DNA of 64,000 nucleotides from Stenopsyche tienmushanensis (GCA_008973525.1 WACJ01000413.1:1-64000); one strand, 5' to 3'; counted from the first letter of the stretch, positions 1 through 13,073 are shown. Notes: generated from the letters alone by a model not told the origin. Numbers and translations are program-made.

Positions 1-480
1 TACTTTTAGATTCAAAATATTTTTTCCGGATGGTGTGTACCGTCTGATAATAAATGATTTAGGCGTGAGCAGCCTACACACAGTTGTCCATATGAAAAGT
101 ATGCACGCATATCCTGTGTGTTTCTGTTCTTTGTTGATGCTCACACCGGAAACTGCACACTTTTCAATTCGAATAGCATATCGGTCGGAATCATTGGGAC
201 ACAACCTCTTCTTTTTCAAAAAATTCAATTCAAACTGTAGCTCCGATGATATTATTCATCAATTTTTTTCACTAAAAACCTAGTAGCGTTGCTACACGTC
301 GTGGTGGATTTATGTTTCGGAGAAGAATTATAGACGCGCCAATTTTCAGTGTTAAAATACCCAATTCAAATATATTTTTATATATAGAATGATAAACTAA
401 CTGAATGTTGTCCTTATGTTTTGTTCGCGTGTTTACGTGTCATTTAATCAATGCCTTTACTTACAGTTCATATCAAAAAG
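1..480. other. AT-rich stretch, no gene recognised
   Basis: Short open frames occur on both strands but none has a recognisable motif, start context or neighbour. I see no RNA gene or element end here. Confidence 0.5.
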
Positions 481-760
481 TGACTTTTTGAATTTCATCA
501 CGCTGATAAACGTACCATATATTGAAAACCACTGTTTTGTTTAAATATATCGGTGCAGTAAGCTCTTTTGTAGGCACCCCTAAAATTTCGTTTCATTCTA
601 TTAGCTGGTTTAAGAATTATATCAATTTTACGAAAGAAGTAGAGTTTCATGAATTTCCCACGAAATCTCCTGCACTTTAGGCGAAGCTTAGAGCGAAACA
701 CCCGAACTGTAAATTGTTAAGGTTTTTTTTTTAAATTTTGATGTTCGTTTTCGTTCTTAA
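481..760 (+). repeat. dispersed repeat R2, copy 1
   Basis: The part around 595-720 resembles 47760-47890 in the same orientation. Shared landmarks are a GGCTAGTTTAAGAATTA-like block, a run reading ATCAAT(A/T)TTACGAAA, and a block ending in CCGRACTGTA. The similarity is patchy, so both copies look old. The 67-codon ORF in reverse over this block is probably incidental. The family is not identified; a non-coding transposon remnant is possible. Confidence 0.5.
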
Positions 761-871
761 TATATTTATTATTATAATATTTATTTATATTTATATTTTT
801 TGATAAAGAGACGCATATAAAGGACATGGTTGCTTAGTCACATGCGCTTAGAAAGAAAGGCAGTAGTAGAG

Positions 872-1138
872 CTAGGCGATGTATTGCTGTGAGGCTGAGA
901 GGTTAGGATCCATGCGCATGCGTGCGCTCTCCCTCACTTCGAAAAGCGACTGTCTTCCTCCCATCACCGACTCACGGCCGCGCTTCATTTCACCATAGCA
1001 AACTTGACTAAAGGATTCTTTTACCTTAGAAAAGCGGATGGGACAGACATCGGGCAAATTTATTGGCATTATCGCCTCTCGGCATAGTTGCCATAAGACT
1101 TTGTTTACCTTAACAAAGCCGATCGGACAGACACACAT
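872..1138 (-). other. 88-codon ORF over an 84-bp tandem duplication
   Basis: This stretch is less AT-rich than its surroundings. Two blocks with the core TTACCTTA..AAAGC.GATSGGACAGACA start near 1021 and 1105, a period of 84 bp. Because 84 is a multiple of 3, the reverse ORF shows a 28-residue repeat, CPIGFVKV then CPIRFSKV. No known domain is seen. The palindrome CATGCGCATG at 911-920 resembles an NRF1-type promoter site. It could be a short exon, a promoter region or a transposon remnant. Confidence 0.25.
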
Positions 1139-1143
1139 TGATT

Positions 1144-1165
1144 TATATATATATATATATATATA
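1144..1165. repeat. (TA)n microsatellite
   Basis: A pure alternating TA run of about 22 bases directly after the 84-bp duplication. Confidence 0.9.
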
Positions 1166-1499
1166 GATTGATATTTTTATAGCTTCACCCCAATTTTGAT
1201 TATTTTGTGAGTTTAAATAATAAATTAAATATTAAATTTCCGTTTATTAGATGATTAACATCTTCTCTGAGATTTCATATGGAAGGATATGTTTTTCAGG
1301 TCTTTTATCTGTATCATGAGAAAAAAATATACATATTGAGCAATTATATACGTAAAATGGTATTTTTTACTTTGAAGATTAAAAATTAGTATCCAAGAAA
1401 GCGGTTTGTTTTGACGAAAGTGTTTTTCTGTTTAAATCACCTGTTCAATTCAGTCAATTTGAAAATCTTTTTGATTAGTGAAATATTTAATCTCTAAAT

Positions 1500-1760
1500 T
1501 TATTAAGCCCTTCGTGATTGAGAGGGGCATAAACAAGCTTCTGCGCAAAATAGCTCTTCCCTTTCCACTGAATTTTCTATGTGTATAGCTGTATAAATTG
1601 TACGTTCATGGTAGCTGTATTTTAATACAACTACCATGAAATAAAGCCTTCTCTAGCAGAGTAGGAGTCACGTAGGCACCGAGACGAAGTGGACCCTCTC
1701 ATTTATAACAAATTTCGAAATAAATAATTGCATTTAATACATATCATCTATCTATTGGAA
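1500..1760 (+). repeat. dispersed repeat, module A, copy 1
   Basis: It contains the block GTCACGTAGGCACCGAGA near 1668, found again near 51170, 60920 and 63235 in the same orientation. The flanks also match the 51 kb copy: GCGCAAAATA, then ATGAAATAAAGCCTTC, then the block, then CCCTCATTT, then TTGGAATGRCTATTGARCATTGA. This copy has an inverted repeat at 1605-1640 (17-nt arms, one mismatch, 2-nt loop) that the 51 kb copy does not keep. Confidence 0.7.
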
Positions 1761-1769
1761 TGGCTATTG

Positions 1770-2770
1770 AACATTGAAAATTGACTGAATAATTTTAGAA
1801 CCACTTCAGCGTAATTAAATAGTAATTTCCATTAAGCCAAAAAATCCTAAGCCACAAAGCATTTTAGTTGAATGACACTAACGAGATTTATTTAGATCTT
1901 AATATTCCATGAGACACTAAGTCCATTTAATTTATTGTATTATTGTACATTAATCGATCTATTAAAATTGATAATTAATTTCTTTGAAAAGAATTTTGAG
2001 TTTAAGTTTGGCAATATTATTGGAAAGATCTTTGGGTCAAATATGATACTAAGATTCTGCTAAATAAATTTTACTTTAAAATAAAATTATTATCAAAATA
2101 AAAATGTAGTCAAGTCAAAACAACAATCAACAGATAAATACGGCTATTGATAAGGACAAGAAAATTATGGCTATAGAAGAAGACTTAATAAGGCCAATCG
2201 GTGAGCTGCTTTCATATTCAAATAGAAAATTGTTTCGAAACAAAAACAACCTGAACATTGAAGACGTGATTGCTATCACGCAGAGATAATAATAAAAATG
2301 TAACCCTCCGAGAAAATCAACGCAATTTTCTGATTGAGTCATTGTTGTATTATGACCATATTGAAAAAAATAGATGTGAGTTTATAAAAGCTTAATGTAT
2401 TTTTCAGCATTAGAGGACAGAAGCAATATATTCACCCTTTGTTTCGGATAATGGATCGAACAAATTGACGCTTAGTGTGACTCAGAGTCCCCGAAAGACT
2501 CAAACAAAACTTAGTTATTTAGTAGGAAAACATGCAAATAGAGAGTATATTGGAAAAAAAGGGTATGAATATCGTGTTATAAATTCATTAAGGGTGTTAA
2601 GGTTTGTTGCAGACAAATAACCATCTTTTATATGACCATTTAATTACATAATTGATGAAATTATTTTTTCTAGATTTAGAAAATCGAGCATATAAAAAGA
2701 GTATTTGGATATCTATTAAACATTTGAGATGATCGCGTGCCTTGACAAAATTTAATAACGACGAATTTTA
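1770..2770. other. AT-rich stretch, no gene recognised
   Basis: No coding motif is seen. A TTGCAGACAAA block near 2608 also occurs in the units of the 36-46 kb array (for example 39352 and 40827), so the right part probably belongs to that repeat family. Confidence 0.4.
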
Positions 2771-2772
2771 TA

Positions 2773-2965
2773 GCAGGATATGTGCTCATGGTACAACACG
2801 AAAGCTGCGGGAAACAGAGATGGCAATATGAAACTTTTGTATGAGAGTGAGTGAAATACAAGCGGTGGTATGTTGTAGGAAAGCTGTATGAAATATGAAA
2901 TAGATGCTGGACGCCAACGACTAATCAATACAGGAGTCTTTGGAAAATAGTAGCCCATTTTGACA
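2773..2965 (+). repeat. dispersed repeat, module B, copy 1
   Basis: Module B is the best conserved part of the units in the 36-46 kb array. Its order is GAGATGGCAATAT, GAGTGAGTGAAATRCAAGCGG, GGAAAGCTGTATGAAAT, GATGCTGGACGC, CTAATCAATACAGGAG. All five landmarks are present here in the same orientation as the array, about 33 kb away. The reverse ORFs over it are incidental. Confidence 0.7.
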
Positions 2966-2969
2966 ACGA

Positions 2970-3930
2970 TGTATAGAAAATGTGGCCGATAGAAAAAAAT
3001 GTTTTTTGTAGGAGAGTTTATAAAAAAGGGTCACAAGAACTAATCCACTTATATATCGATTGAATTTAAAACAGGCTTATAACGAATCGTATGTATAAAA
3101 ATATATTTTTCGGTAGACAATTTTATAAGATAGCCCCATAATCCGAATTAAGTACATGTTTGTCTGCAAGAATAAGCCACTTGTTGCGTCTAGTTTAACT
3201 TAGGCTAAGTTTAAGCTTTACCCCTTTGAGGAAATCGGTCTCTTTTACAGCCTTGTTTACAAAACTCATCCACACCAAAGAGATATATTGTATGGAATAT
3301 GATGAAATATTTATTTACACACAGAAAAGACAAGTATGTTTGAGTGGGAATGCTATGATCAAGCATTATTTTGAACGTTATCAACCCATGCAACCCACTT
3401 TAAAGTCATCTCGCTTTACGCATTTAATATTTTTTAAAAAATTAATTGCTAAATTATGATAATCTAATAAAGAAGACAATCAAAAGTAAGCTAGATTAGT
3501 ATCCATCAAGATATTTTGGATACAAAGAGCCCCTGAATGAAACCTCACGAAAAGAAAATCTCAGCTACTTGTTGCTCCCTTATCCTCTTCCGCCTGTAAA
3601 TCAATATCACCCTTAAATTTGCCCTTGAAAACTTGCACCCTTGACATAGGGATGCCACAGGGGGAAGTCTAGACGTGGGGATCTTTTCTTTATATAGGCC
3701 TGTTTACGTTTATACGGAAACCCGTGGCAAACAGGAGAGTTAAATTTTCACAATATAATAATTTTATTTTAATCAAAACATCGTTTAATTTTTTTTTAAA
3801 TTATATTAAAAACAATATTGCATTTGTGGATCCTATTCAACTCATATTGTATTGCGCAAATGCATAAACTGCAAGGACGCTTTGAATCAATAACATCTAC
3901 CATAGCAAGCTAGTTTGCCCGGGGAAATAT
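2970..3930. other. no gene recognised
   Basis: Short ORFs at 3211-3459 lack motifs. The patch at 3590-3730 is less AT-rich but has no recognisable reading frame. Confidence 0.4.
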
Positions 3931-3936
3931 TTAGGA

Positions 3937-4215
3937 CAGCTATTCTTAAACTGAGGTTCGGGGGGCCCTGGGGGTCTGCGAAGCCATTGCTGGGAGTAGG
4001 CGAAAATATAAAAAAAAACATTTATCTATACCTAAACAAGACATTTTCGAGGGATTATTTACAGAAAACATTGTAAGAAGATCTATTTTGGCCAATATTT
4101 AACCAAGAAATTTTTATTTGTTTGAAAAATTAAGTCACAAGGGTTGAGATGAAGTCCGTTTAAAAAATTTGCGAGAAGGGGTCCGAGAAAAAAAAATTGC
4201 TCAAGGGAGGATATA
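3937..4215 (+). mobile_element. degraded non-autonomous hAT element
   Basis: The left end reads CAGCTATTCTTAAACTGAGG followed by a G-rich GGGGGTCTGCGAAGCC stretch. This matches the 5' end of the hAT copies at 31102 (CAGCGGTTCTTAAACAGG and GGGGGTCCGCGAAGCC). The right part (AGAAGGGGTCCGAG, then GCTCAAGGGAGG) resembles the 3' terminal region of those copies but fades before a clean CTG end. No coding sequence remains. The satellite starts within a few tens of bases of its right side. Confidence 0.6.
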
Positions 4216-4224
4216 TAGGAGATG

Positions 4225-7200
4225 TAAATATGCAAGATTTTTTAGCTTGATGACTATACTAATTTCTAGAACGATATGGCAGCGCATGGCACACGAACAA
4301 ACAAATATTTGTTTTTAGAAATTAGACTATGCTTATGTAATTTCTGCAAGTGTAAACTGTAAGTTGACAAAGTTTTATCGTAATCAGATGAACGGTATGG
4401 CAGGGCATCAAATACGGACAAACATGCATTGATTTTTTCAAAATTAAACTATGCTTATGTTATTTGCGCAAGTTTTATTTATAAGTTGACAAAGTTTTAT
4501 CGCAAATAAATGAACGGTATGGCAGCGCATTAAAAACGAACAAACAAATATTAGATTTTATAAATTAAACTATGCTTATGTAATTTCTTCAAGTGTAAAC
4601 TATAAGTTGACAAAGTTTTATTGTAATTAGATGAACGTTGTGGCAGCGCATCAAATACGGACAAACAAACATTGATTTTTTAAAAATTAAATTATGCTTA
4701 TGTTATTTGCGCAAGTTTTATCTATAAGTTGACAAAGTTTTATCGCAAACGAATGAACGGCATGGCAGCGCATTAAACACAAAGAAACAAATATTAGTTT
4801 TTATAAATTAGACTATGCTTATGTTATTTACGCAAGTATAAACAATAGTTTATTTTTAAAAAAAATGCAATTAAATGAACGGTATAGCAGCGCATTAAAC
4901 ACGAACAACAAATATTTGTTTTTATAAATTAAATTATACTAATGTAATTTTTACAAGTGTAAAATATAAGTTGACAAAGTTTTATCGTAATCAGATGAAC
5001 GGTATGGCAGGGCATCAAATACGGACAAACATGCATTGATTTTTTCAAAATTAAACTATGCTTATGTAATTTATGCAAGTGTAAACTATAAGTTGACAAA
5101 GTTTTATCGTAATTAGATGAACGTTATGGCAGCGCATTAAAAACGAACAAACAAATATTAGATTTTATAAATTAAACTAGGCTTATGTTATTTCTGCAAG
5201 TATAAACAGTTATTTTAATTTTTTAAAATTGCAATTTAATGAACGATATAGCAGCGCATTTAACACGAACAAACAAATATTCGTTTTTATAAATTAAATT
5301 ATACTAATGTAATTTTTACAAGTGTAAAATATAAGTTGACAAAGTTTTATCGTAATCAGATGAACGGTATGGCAGGGCATCAAATACGGACAAACATGCA
5401 TTGATTTTTTCAAAATTAAACTATGCTTATGTTATTTGAGCAAGTTTTATTTATAAGTTGACAAAGTTTTATCGCAAATAAATGAACGGTATGGCAGCAC
5501 ATTAAACACGAACAAACAAATATTAGTTTTTATAAATTAGACTAGGCTTATGTTATTTCTGCAAGTGTAAACTATAAATTGATAAAGTTTTATTGTAATT
5601 AGATGAACGTTGTGGCAGCGCATCAAATACGGACAAACAAACATTGATTTTTTTTAAATTAAACTATGCTTATGTTATTGGCGCAAGTTTTATCTATAAG
5701 TTGACAAAGTTTTATCGCAAACGAATGAATGGCACGGCAGCGCATTAAACACAAAGAAACAAATACATATTAGTTTTTATAAATTAAACTATGCTTATGT
5801 TACTTACCCAAGTATAAACAATAGTTTATTTTTAAAAAAATTGCAATTAAATGGACGGTATGGCAGCGCATTAAACACGAACAAACAAATATTAGTTTTT
5901 ATAAATTAGACTATACTTATGTTATATACGCAAGTATAAACAATAGTTTATTTTTTAAAAAATTGCAATTAAATGAACGGTTTGGCAGCGCATTAAACAC
6001 AAACAAACTAATATTAGTTTTTTTTAAATTAGACTATGCTTATGTTATTTACGCAAGTTTTATCAATAAGTTCAAAAGGTTTTATCGCAAACAAATGAAC
6101 AGTATGGCAGCGCATTAAAAACGAACAAACAAATATAAGATTTTATAAAATGAACTATACTTACGTAAGTTTATTTTATAAAGTCTAAAAATATAACTTT
6201 CTGCAAGTGTAAACTATAAGTTGATAAAGTTTTATCGTAATTAGATGAACGTTATGACAGCGCATCAAATATGGACAAACAAGCATTGATTTTTATAAAT
6301 TAGACTATGCTTATGTTATTTGCGCAAGTTTTATCAATAAGTTGACAAAGTTTTATTGCAATCGAATGAACCGTATGGTAGCGCATTAAACATGAACAAA
6401 CAAATATTAGTTTTTATAAATTAAAGTAAGCTTATGTTATTTCTGCAAGTATAAACAGTTATTTGATTTTTTTAAAACTGCAATTGAATGAACGATATAG
6501 CAGCGCATTAAACACGAACAAACAAATATTAGTTTTTATAAATTAAACTTTGCTTATGTAATTTTTGCAAGTATAAAATATAAGTTGACAAAGTTTTATC
6601 GTAATCAAATGAACAATATGGCAGCGCATTAAAAACGAACAAACAAATATTAGATTTTATAAATTAAACTATGCTTATGTAATTTCTTCAAGTGTAAACT
6701 ATAAGTTGACAAAGTTTTATTGTAATTAGATGAACGTTGTGGCAGCGCATCAAATATGGACAAACAAACATTGATTTTTTTTAAATTAAACTATGCTTAT
6801 GTTACTTACCCAAGTATAAACAATTGTTTATTTTTTAAAAAATTGCAATTAAATGAGCGGTTTGGCAGCGCATTAAACACGAACAAACAAATATTAATTA
6901 AATAAAACTAAAAAAAAACTAAACTTTGCTTATGTAATTTTTGCAAGTATAAAATATAAGTTGACAAAGTTTTATAGTAATCAAATGAACAATAAGGCAG
7001 CGCATTAAAAACGAACAAACAAATATTAGATTTTATAAATTAAACTATGCTTATGTAATTTCTTCAAGTGTAAACTATAAGTTGACAAAGTTTTATTGTA
7101 ATTAGATGAACGTTGTGGCAGCGCATCAAATACGGACAAACAAACATTGATTTTTTAAAAATTAAATTATGCTTATGTTATTTGCGCAAGTTTTATCTAT

Positions 7201-7420
7201 AAGTTGACAAAGTAATATCGCAAACGAATGAACGGCATGGCAGCGCATTAAACACGAACAAACAAATATTAGTTTTTATAAATTAACTAGGCTTATGTTA
7301 TTTCTGCAAGTGTAAACTTTAAGTTAACAAAATTTTATCGCAATCAGATGAACGTTATGGCAGCGCATTAAATATGAACAAACAAAGATTATTTTTTATA
7401 TATTAGATATACTATACTTT
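4225..7420 (+). repeat. satellite array, ~121-bp monomers, ~26 copies
   Basis: The anchor GGCAGCGCATTAAA recurs about every 118-126 bp from about 4276 to about 7349 (one interval near 6102-6257 is longer). Each monomer then has ACGAACAAACAAATATT, a short A/T block, ACTATGCTTATGT, a CAAGT block, AAGTTGACAAAGTTTTATCG and GATGAACGG. At least three monomer types alternate: one with CATCAAATACGGAC, one with CATTAAAAACGAAC, and one in which AACAATAGTTTATTTTT replaces the GTTGACAAAG part. Blocks of several monomers recur (for example near 4398, 5003 and 5365), indicating higher-order repeats. A single reversed monomer lies at 31135-31250. No ORF runs through the array. Confidence 0.95.
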
Positions 7421-7429
7421 ATGGTGAAA

Positions 7430-8165
7430 GCTGGCTTTATGAAGAAATAATATCAAATCTAATCGATTATTTGAAGACGTGACGCATATGTTTATGCTCT
7501 TGGCTTTAATATCATGTAACTAACTTATTCAAATGATAAGCTTCTATTTTAATGATGTAAAGAAATTTATACACCGATAAATCAATAAATACAAATGCAC
7601 TTTTAAGTACAAAAATTCGTACGAAAAATTTTGGGATACGTCCAGAAAACAATCTCAGCTTAATTTGGCATGTATTCACGTGGAACAAATACGCATATCT
7701 CAAGTTTCACGCCTGATGCGATACACATATTTGTATTTTTCAATATTTTTTACTCATACACTTTTAAAATACCTACATAATTCTCAAAAAATCTTAACCT
7801 TGACGAACCCGAAATCGACTATTTTGAAAAAAGTGAAATTAAGAATGTTTTAGAACTCTTCGGTTATAAGCAACATATATATTTTTTAGATGAATCATAA
7901 ATGATTCATTTAAATTATATTCAAAATATCCGATACTGGACAGGTTCCGTTTTTCATGCGTGGCAGTTAAACGGTTAATATTAATACTGATATGTAAATT
8001 TTACACAACTTTTTAATAATGCTGAAATATTATAAACATTCCTTTTTTCTTTTGATCCCGAGTCACCGACAATGCTTGCCGTAACTTTGGCCTGTCTGTT
8101 TCATCCCAGAGAGGTCTGAAACTTTCTCTCAAAAATTTCCTTAGTTTTATCATTATTACAATATA
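7430..8165. other. AT-rich stretch, no gene recognised
   Basis: Only short overlapping ORFs near 7512-7853, with no motif. The sequence has left the satellite period by about 7420. Confidence 0.4.
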
Positions 8166-8169
8166 TTAC

Positions 8170-8720
8170 TTAGTTTTATCTTATTTAATTGATATACTGA
8201 AGGTAGCAGCAGCCCCGTCGATAGACGTATGCGCCGCCAAAGCTTCCGACCTCGATTTCGACAAGATGTTGATGTGGTCCGCAAAGGCAAGATACATTAC
8301 ATCTTAGTTCCATGGAAGTGCGTGTCTCAATCTTCCAGTCTCCCTCATTATTGCTTCCGACGAAATATTAAATAAAATCGAGGTGAGGATGTCCCCCCGT
8401 CTAATTCCCGTCGTCTCCTCGAAAGGCTCCGATAGGGCGCCGTTGGAGCGTATAACATCGTATAACGTTGGAGCGTATAACATGCACATCCTCGACAGCC
8501 TCACCAGCTTACCTGGGATATCCATCTCCAACATGGTCCCCCAAAGCTTTTACCGGTTTACGCTGTCTGCACATTTTTTTTTGATTAGTTTGATCGAAAA
8601 TATTGGTCCATAGTAGACTTGCCGGATATGAAATCACACTGGTATGCTCCGAAAAATTCTCCCACGATGGGCGACAGCCGTCCGATGAGAGTTCTTGTAA
8701 ATAATTTATATACTATATTT
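8170..8720 (-). pseudogene. RTE-type reverse transcriptase fragment
   Basis: Read on the minus strand, several pieces resemble the reverse transcriptase of RTE-clade non-LTR retrotransposons. They come in the expected order but with frame changes. First is a piece like the RTE motif before the palm (GAYQCDFISGKSTMDQ, about 8670-8610). Next is an open 76-codon frame (8304-8534) with GKLVRLSRMCM and a motif-4-like FEETTGIRRGDILTSILFNI. Last, near 8280-8240, is ADHINILSKSRSEA, the place of the catalytic ADD motif, where the second Asp is replaced by His. There is no endonuclease and no 3' tail. It is a dead internal fragment of perhaps 550 bp. Confidence 0.7.
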
Positions 8721-10084
8721 TGAGATGACTTTCAAGTCACTTCAAATTTTAGATTTAGAAATAATAATAGGGAAGATATGCTGATTGCAAAAATGTATAA
8801 ATTTGTTATCTTTTTGCCTTCATATTATTAGCGATGATTCTGTTCTGCAAGTGGCAAAAAATTTAATATAATATTCGAAAACGTTATGTTTTACAGGGAA
8901 TATGTACGTGTGTAATTCTCGGAATTTTGAACAGGTAGAGTCCATTTTACATGGTTTCGCACAATATTACTACACCCCACAAGCGTGGGGTGGTACAAAA
9001 TGCAGTCCACCTGAATTTAAAATATGGAATGGGTTGTTGGGGAGATTTCTGGAATATTCCAAAGCGTATTGATCGACCTAGATAATGATTCCATGGTGAT
9101 CGTCCAGGGTAGAGCTGGAACTATTCATTGGACGGCCTCGCATTTGCAGGATGTAATTCATTTTAAAATTAATAAAATTGTAACTTGTAGGAAATGTTCA
9201 TGAAATAGACAAGAGAATTTCAGGGAACGAATTCATCTTTGAGATGCAACTTCTATAACTGGAACTTAATTGGGATTTTTGTAAGCAATATTTGAGATTA
9301 TTAAATGATGCGATGTGAGAGTGTTAAAACTTCACACTGATGAAAAGATGAACTGCATTTTTTAAATATATAATTTCAAATTATAGCGCTATAATGGGTA
9401 TGCGAATGCATCGTAGACTCGAGATGTGTCCAAGAAATTTATTAAGCAGTTTATGAGACTATAAGGATATAAATGTCAGTATTTGCATGTTCTATTTTAT
9501 GAAAGACTTCTCAGAGTTTTCTGATGCAATATATCAATCGGGTGAGCTTATTTCATAAAGACGTCATCCAATTTTACAGCATTCAAACGGCGTTAGGTGG
9601 CATTAAGGAGAGTATGAAAAGTAATGCATCTGCCTTTGTTTTATGATATGGGATGTTGGGGAGCCTTCAGAAATACTCCAAAGCATATTGATCATCCAGC
9701 TGGGACTTGGATCTATTTTTGTAATCGTCTTATATTTGCAGAAAATAATGCATTTAAAAAAAGAGCTCTTATTTAATGCTTGAGGGACATGAAAATTTGA
9801 GTGAGCGAATACAAGACTCAAGAATGTATTCTCGAGCTGATCTGAATTTTTGGATTATTTAAGCTAATATGTAAAATTATAACATTACATGAAACAGCAT
9901 TGAATTAATCTTCTTTATATGAGCGAATGTTCTGACTATCTTTAACATATTATATTTATCGCTGGGTATGAATTCCCAGTAGTGTGAAGTCCCCAATAAG
10001 AGCATAAAAACGTAGTGCAATTAGCTGGAATATGAACTCCAAGAACTTGTGGCAGATCTCTCAGTTTTAATAAAGCAAAAAAGT

Positions 10085-10190
10085 CGTCTCATCATTTTGA
10101 AGTTTCTCTCTCACTCACTCCATCTTTGTTACCCATTTATAATCTTCGAACTCAACGTGCAAGAATGCTCTTTCTGAATCAATGGAATTC
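10085..10190 (-). repeat. fragment of the LTR-like repeat at 47.3 kb
   Basis: The stretch CTTCGAACTCAACGTGCAAG followed by AATGCTCTTTCTGAATC matches the reverse complement of about 47325-47390 (CTCCGAGCTTCAATGTGCAAG, AGTGCTCTTTCTGAATA). Both have a preceding CT-rich run. The family is uncertain. Confidence 0.5.
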
Positions 10191-13029
10191 AATCGCAAAT
10201 ATGCGACTTTACTAACTAAAAGGCTAAAAAGATGATAGGTTCATCAATGGATGAAAAATAAGTATTTAAGAGGAGCCATGTGTGTTTCGAAAGGTTTAAG
10301 ATTTCCGATTTCCACAGCTTTGTAAGGATGGTACCATAAAGTGCTTTTAAAGTTTTTCGGAGAAAACAATATGTTGAAGTATATTGAAGTGTTATCACTT
10401 TGATAAGTTGCCGCGGCTTTTTAAAGAATTTTACCTATTATTTTCACTGCTAACAATGTTTCAGACTAACGCTAAAGGCACAGACCGAGCCGGGTCCATG
10501 AAAAAAATTGAGAAAAAAACATTTTATGATTATCGTACAATGGTACTGGACACCATAAGAACTAATTTATGATAAATACCAGGACGCCGTAGCCATGCCT
10601 CTTGAGTAATCGCATGAAACGTCTGCGTATTCGAGTACAAAGGGTAATTATTATAATTTGTTGACCCATTTTAAACTATACGTAGACAAATATGTGTTTT
10701 TTAAAGAGAAATATTTTTCAGTCTCGATTGTAATAAGATGTGGTCTGACCATACATTCGGTAATGTATGGAACTAAATATTATTGTCAATGTGTGTTTGG
10801 GGGTATTTATGTAAGCATACATATTAAATTACTCAGAAGAAAATAAGCTCTGCATCAATTATGCGAAATTTTATTGGAATTTGCGATAGTAATACAATCG
10901 TTGAATGAATAGTTTTGTATGCATATGAAAATTTTGAATTCGTTTGTGTTTCTGAAGCTCCATATAACACTATAACGATTTCTGTATGTGTATGTGTGCC
11001 TCAGATCAGGCAAGATTTCTCAGAATTTTCTGATGCAGTGCATCGATCGGGTACAATTTTGCAGCTGCCGACATGCGTAGAATGGCAAAGAGAGGTGTAT
11101 AAAATGCAGTCCACCCGCTTTTATTTTTGGAATGGGTTGTTGGGGGGGTTTATAGTATTTTCCTGATAATATTGAATTTCCAAGAAAATATTTCCATGGT
11201 GATCGTTCAGGCAGGAGTTGAATTTATATGAAGCGTCAATTCAATGCGTTTAAAAATCAAGTATTTATTTTAATTTGTGGATTTATTTTGCGAAAATTTA
11301 GTTATTAGATAGTGAATTAACACAACATCAAAGTTTATATCTTCGAAAATAGATGTATTTAAGGCATGCATTTTAAATTATTACATGACAAAGGACAGTA
11401 TTTAATGAACCTCCTATGTATTAGAATATGTTCAGCTTTTATACGCATTTTGAATTTATAATGCGTTAAAGGTTATGGGCATACTATAATCGTACATTTT
11501 CCGGAAATTTCTGGCGCAATGTATAAAATTATAGTTGTATATTTAGCAGTGTTTAAATGCCCTAGATTTGGAGAGATTTCCTAGAATTTTCTGGTGCAGC
11601 GTGTCGATCGGGCGAGTTCATTTTATACAGGCATCATGCAATTTTGCAGCATCCAACAGGCGCTAAGTGGCAAAAATAGCAAGAAATGCACTTCTCTGCG
11701 TGATATGGAAATATTATGAATATCCCCTTCCCTCCGATTATATGGGAAATTATGAAGATTTTTAAAATTTTCCAAAGCATATTGACCTACCTAGATAGTG
11801 TTTTAATAATGATCATCTAGGTTGGAGTTTATCTATTTGCGGAACCGTCTTACATTCAAAGAATGTAACGAATTAACGACGTATTAATTTTAATTTCTAT
11901 GGAATATTTGAGAGATTTCAAATATGAGAATTTAAGTGATCCAATATATAGATGAAAAATATATCCTAGAAAAAATATGAATTTTTGTATTTTTTGTAGG
12001 CTTATATATCACATTGTTAGTGTGTCCTAGATCTGGAATACATTTCCAGGAATTTTCTGGTGCAGCGTATTGACCGGACGATTCTATTTTATACAGGCAT
12101 CGTCCAATTTTGCAGCATCCAACAAACGCAGGGTAGCAACAAGAGGAGTACAAAATGCAGTCCTCCCGCCCTTATTTTGTGGAATGGGATACTGGGGAGG
12201 TTTCTAGATTTTTCCAAAGCTTATTGATCGTCCTAGATAACACGTTTCCATGGTAATTTTCCTGGGCAGAGGTGGTTCTATTTATGGACCTATCCTCGAT
12301 TTGTCGAATGTAACGTACTTCAACATAAGATATTTATTATTGGATATGCTATATAATTCAGTAGTGTGTCTTTAAACCGAGATGATACTTATTAGGAATT
12401 TGTATTGCACAGTGTGAAATAAGGGTGACTTGTGATAAGGGCCTATGCACGTAGAATACATCTGTAAATAATTTCCAGAATTATTTATTTCATCATATGG
12501 TATTATAACACGATGCCGGGCATTTGTGTGTGCATATGCTGGATCCGGGAGAGTTCTCGGAAATTTATGATGCATTGCAGTTTATACGAGATGCTGCGTG
12601 GGTGTTTGTGCATATTCTACCCGGGACGAATTCCGAGAATTTTCTGATGCACTGTATTGATCGATGGACTTCATATTTTGCAGAGCTCATCTATTTTATA
12701 TGTCTTTGTTATATGAAATTGGATATCTGAAAGCTCTTTTAAACTTGTCAAAGCTAATCGACTATTCATGATCATCGGCTTTCGTTCTTAATTAGGCACC
12801 TCATTTACGACATATCCTTTTTTGCATGATGCCAAATTTTAATTAAAAAATGTGTACTTAAAGCAGTTTTTAATGGTGGGTCGATGCTGTTTACGAATTA
12901 AAACCAAGAGATATATGACATTAAAATTTGGGTAATACCAAATATTGTGATGCTCTAGAATTAATGCGAGATTTTATAGATTTTTTTTAAAAATTCTCTA
13001 AGATGATAATTTTTGTGAGCATTTCCTAT

Positions 13030-13073
13030 TGAAAATTACCAACGAATAACATCGTATTCATTGGTAATTTTCA
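13030..13073. other. inverted repeat, 19-nt arms, 6-nt loop
   Basis: Arms 13030-13048 and 13055-13073 pair with one C/A mismatch around the loop ACATCG. Transcribed, it would form a short hairpin. It does not recur at other places I inspected in this window. Confidence 0.75.

Noticed and set aside
4225..7420. CRISPR-like regular repeats
   Set aside because: The whole 121-bp unit is repeated with gradual divergence. There are no unique spacers and no cas genes, so it is a satellite.
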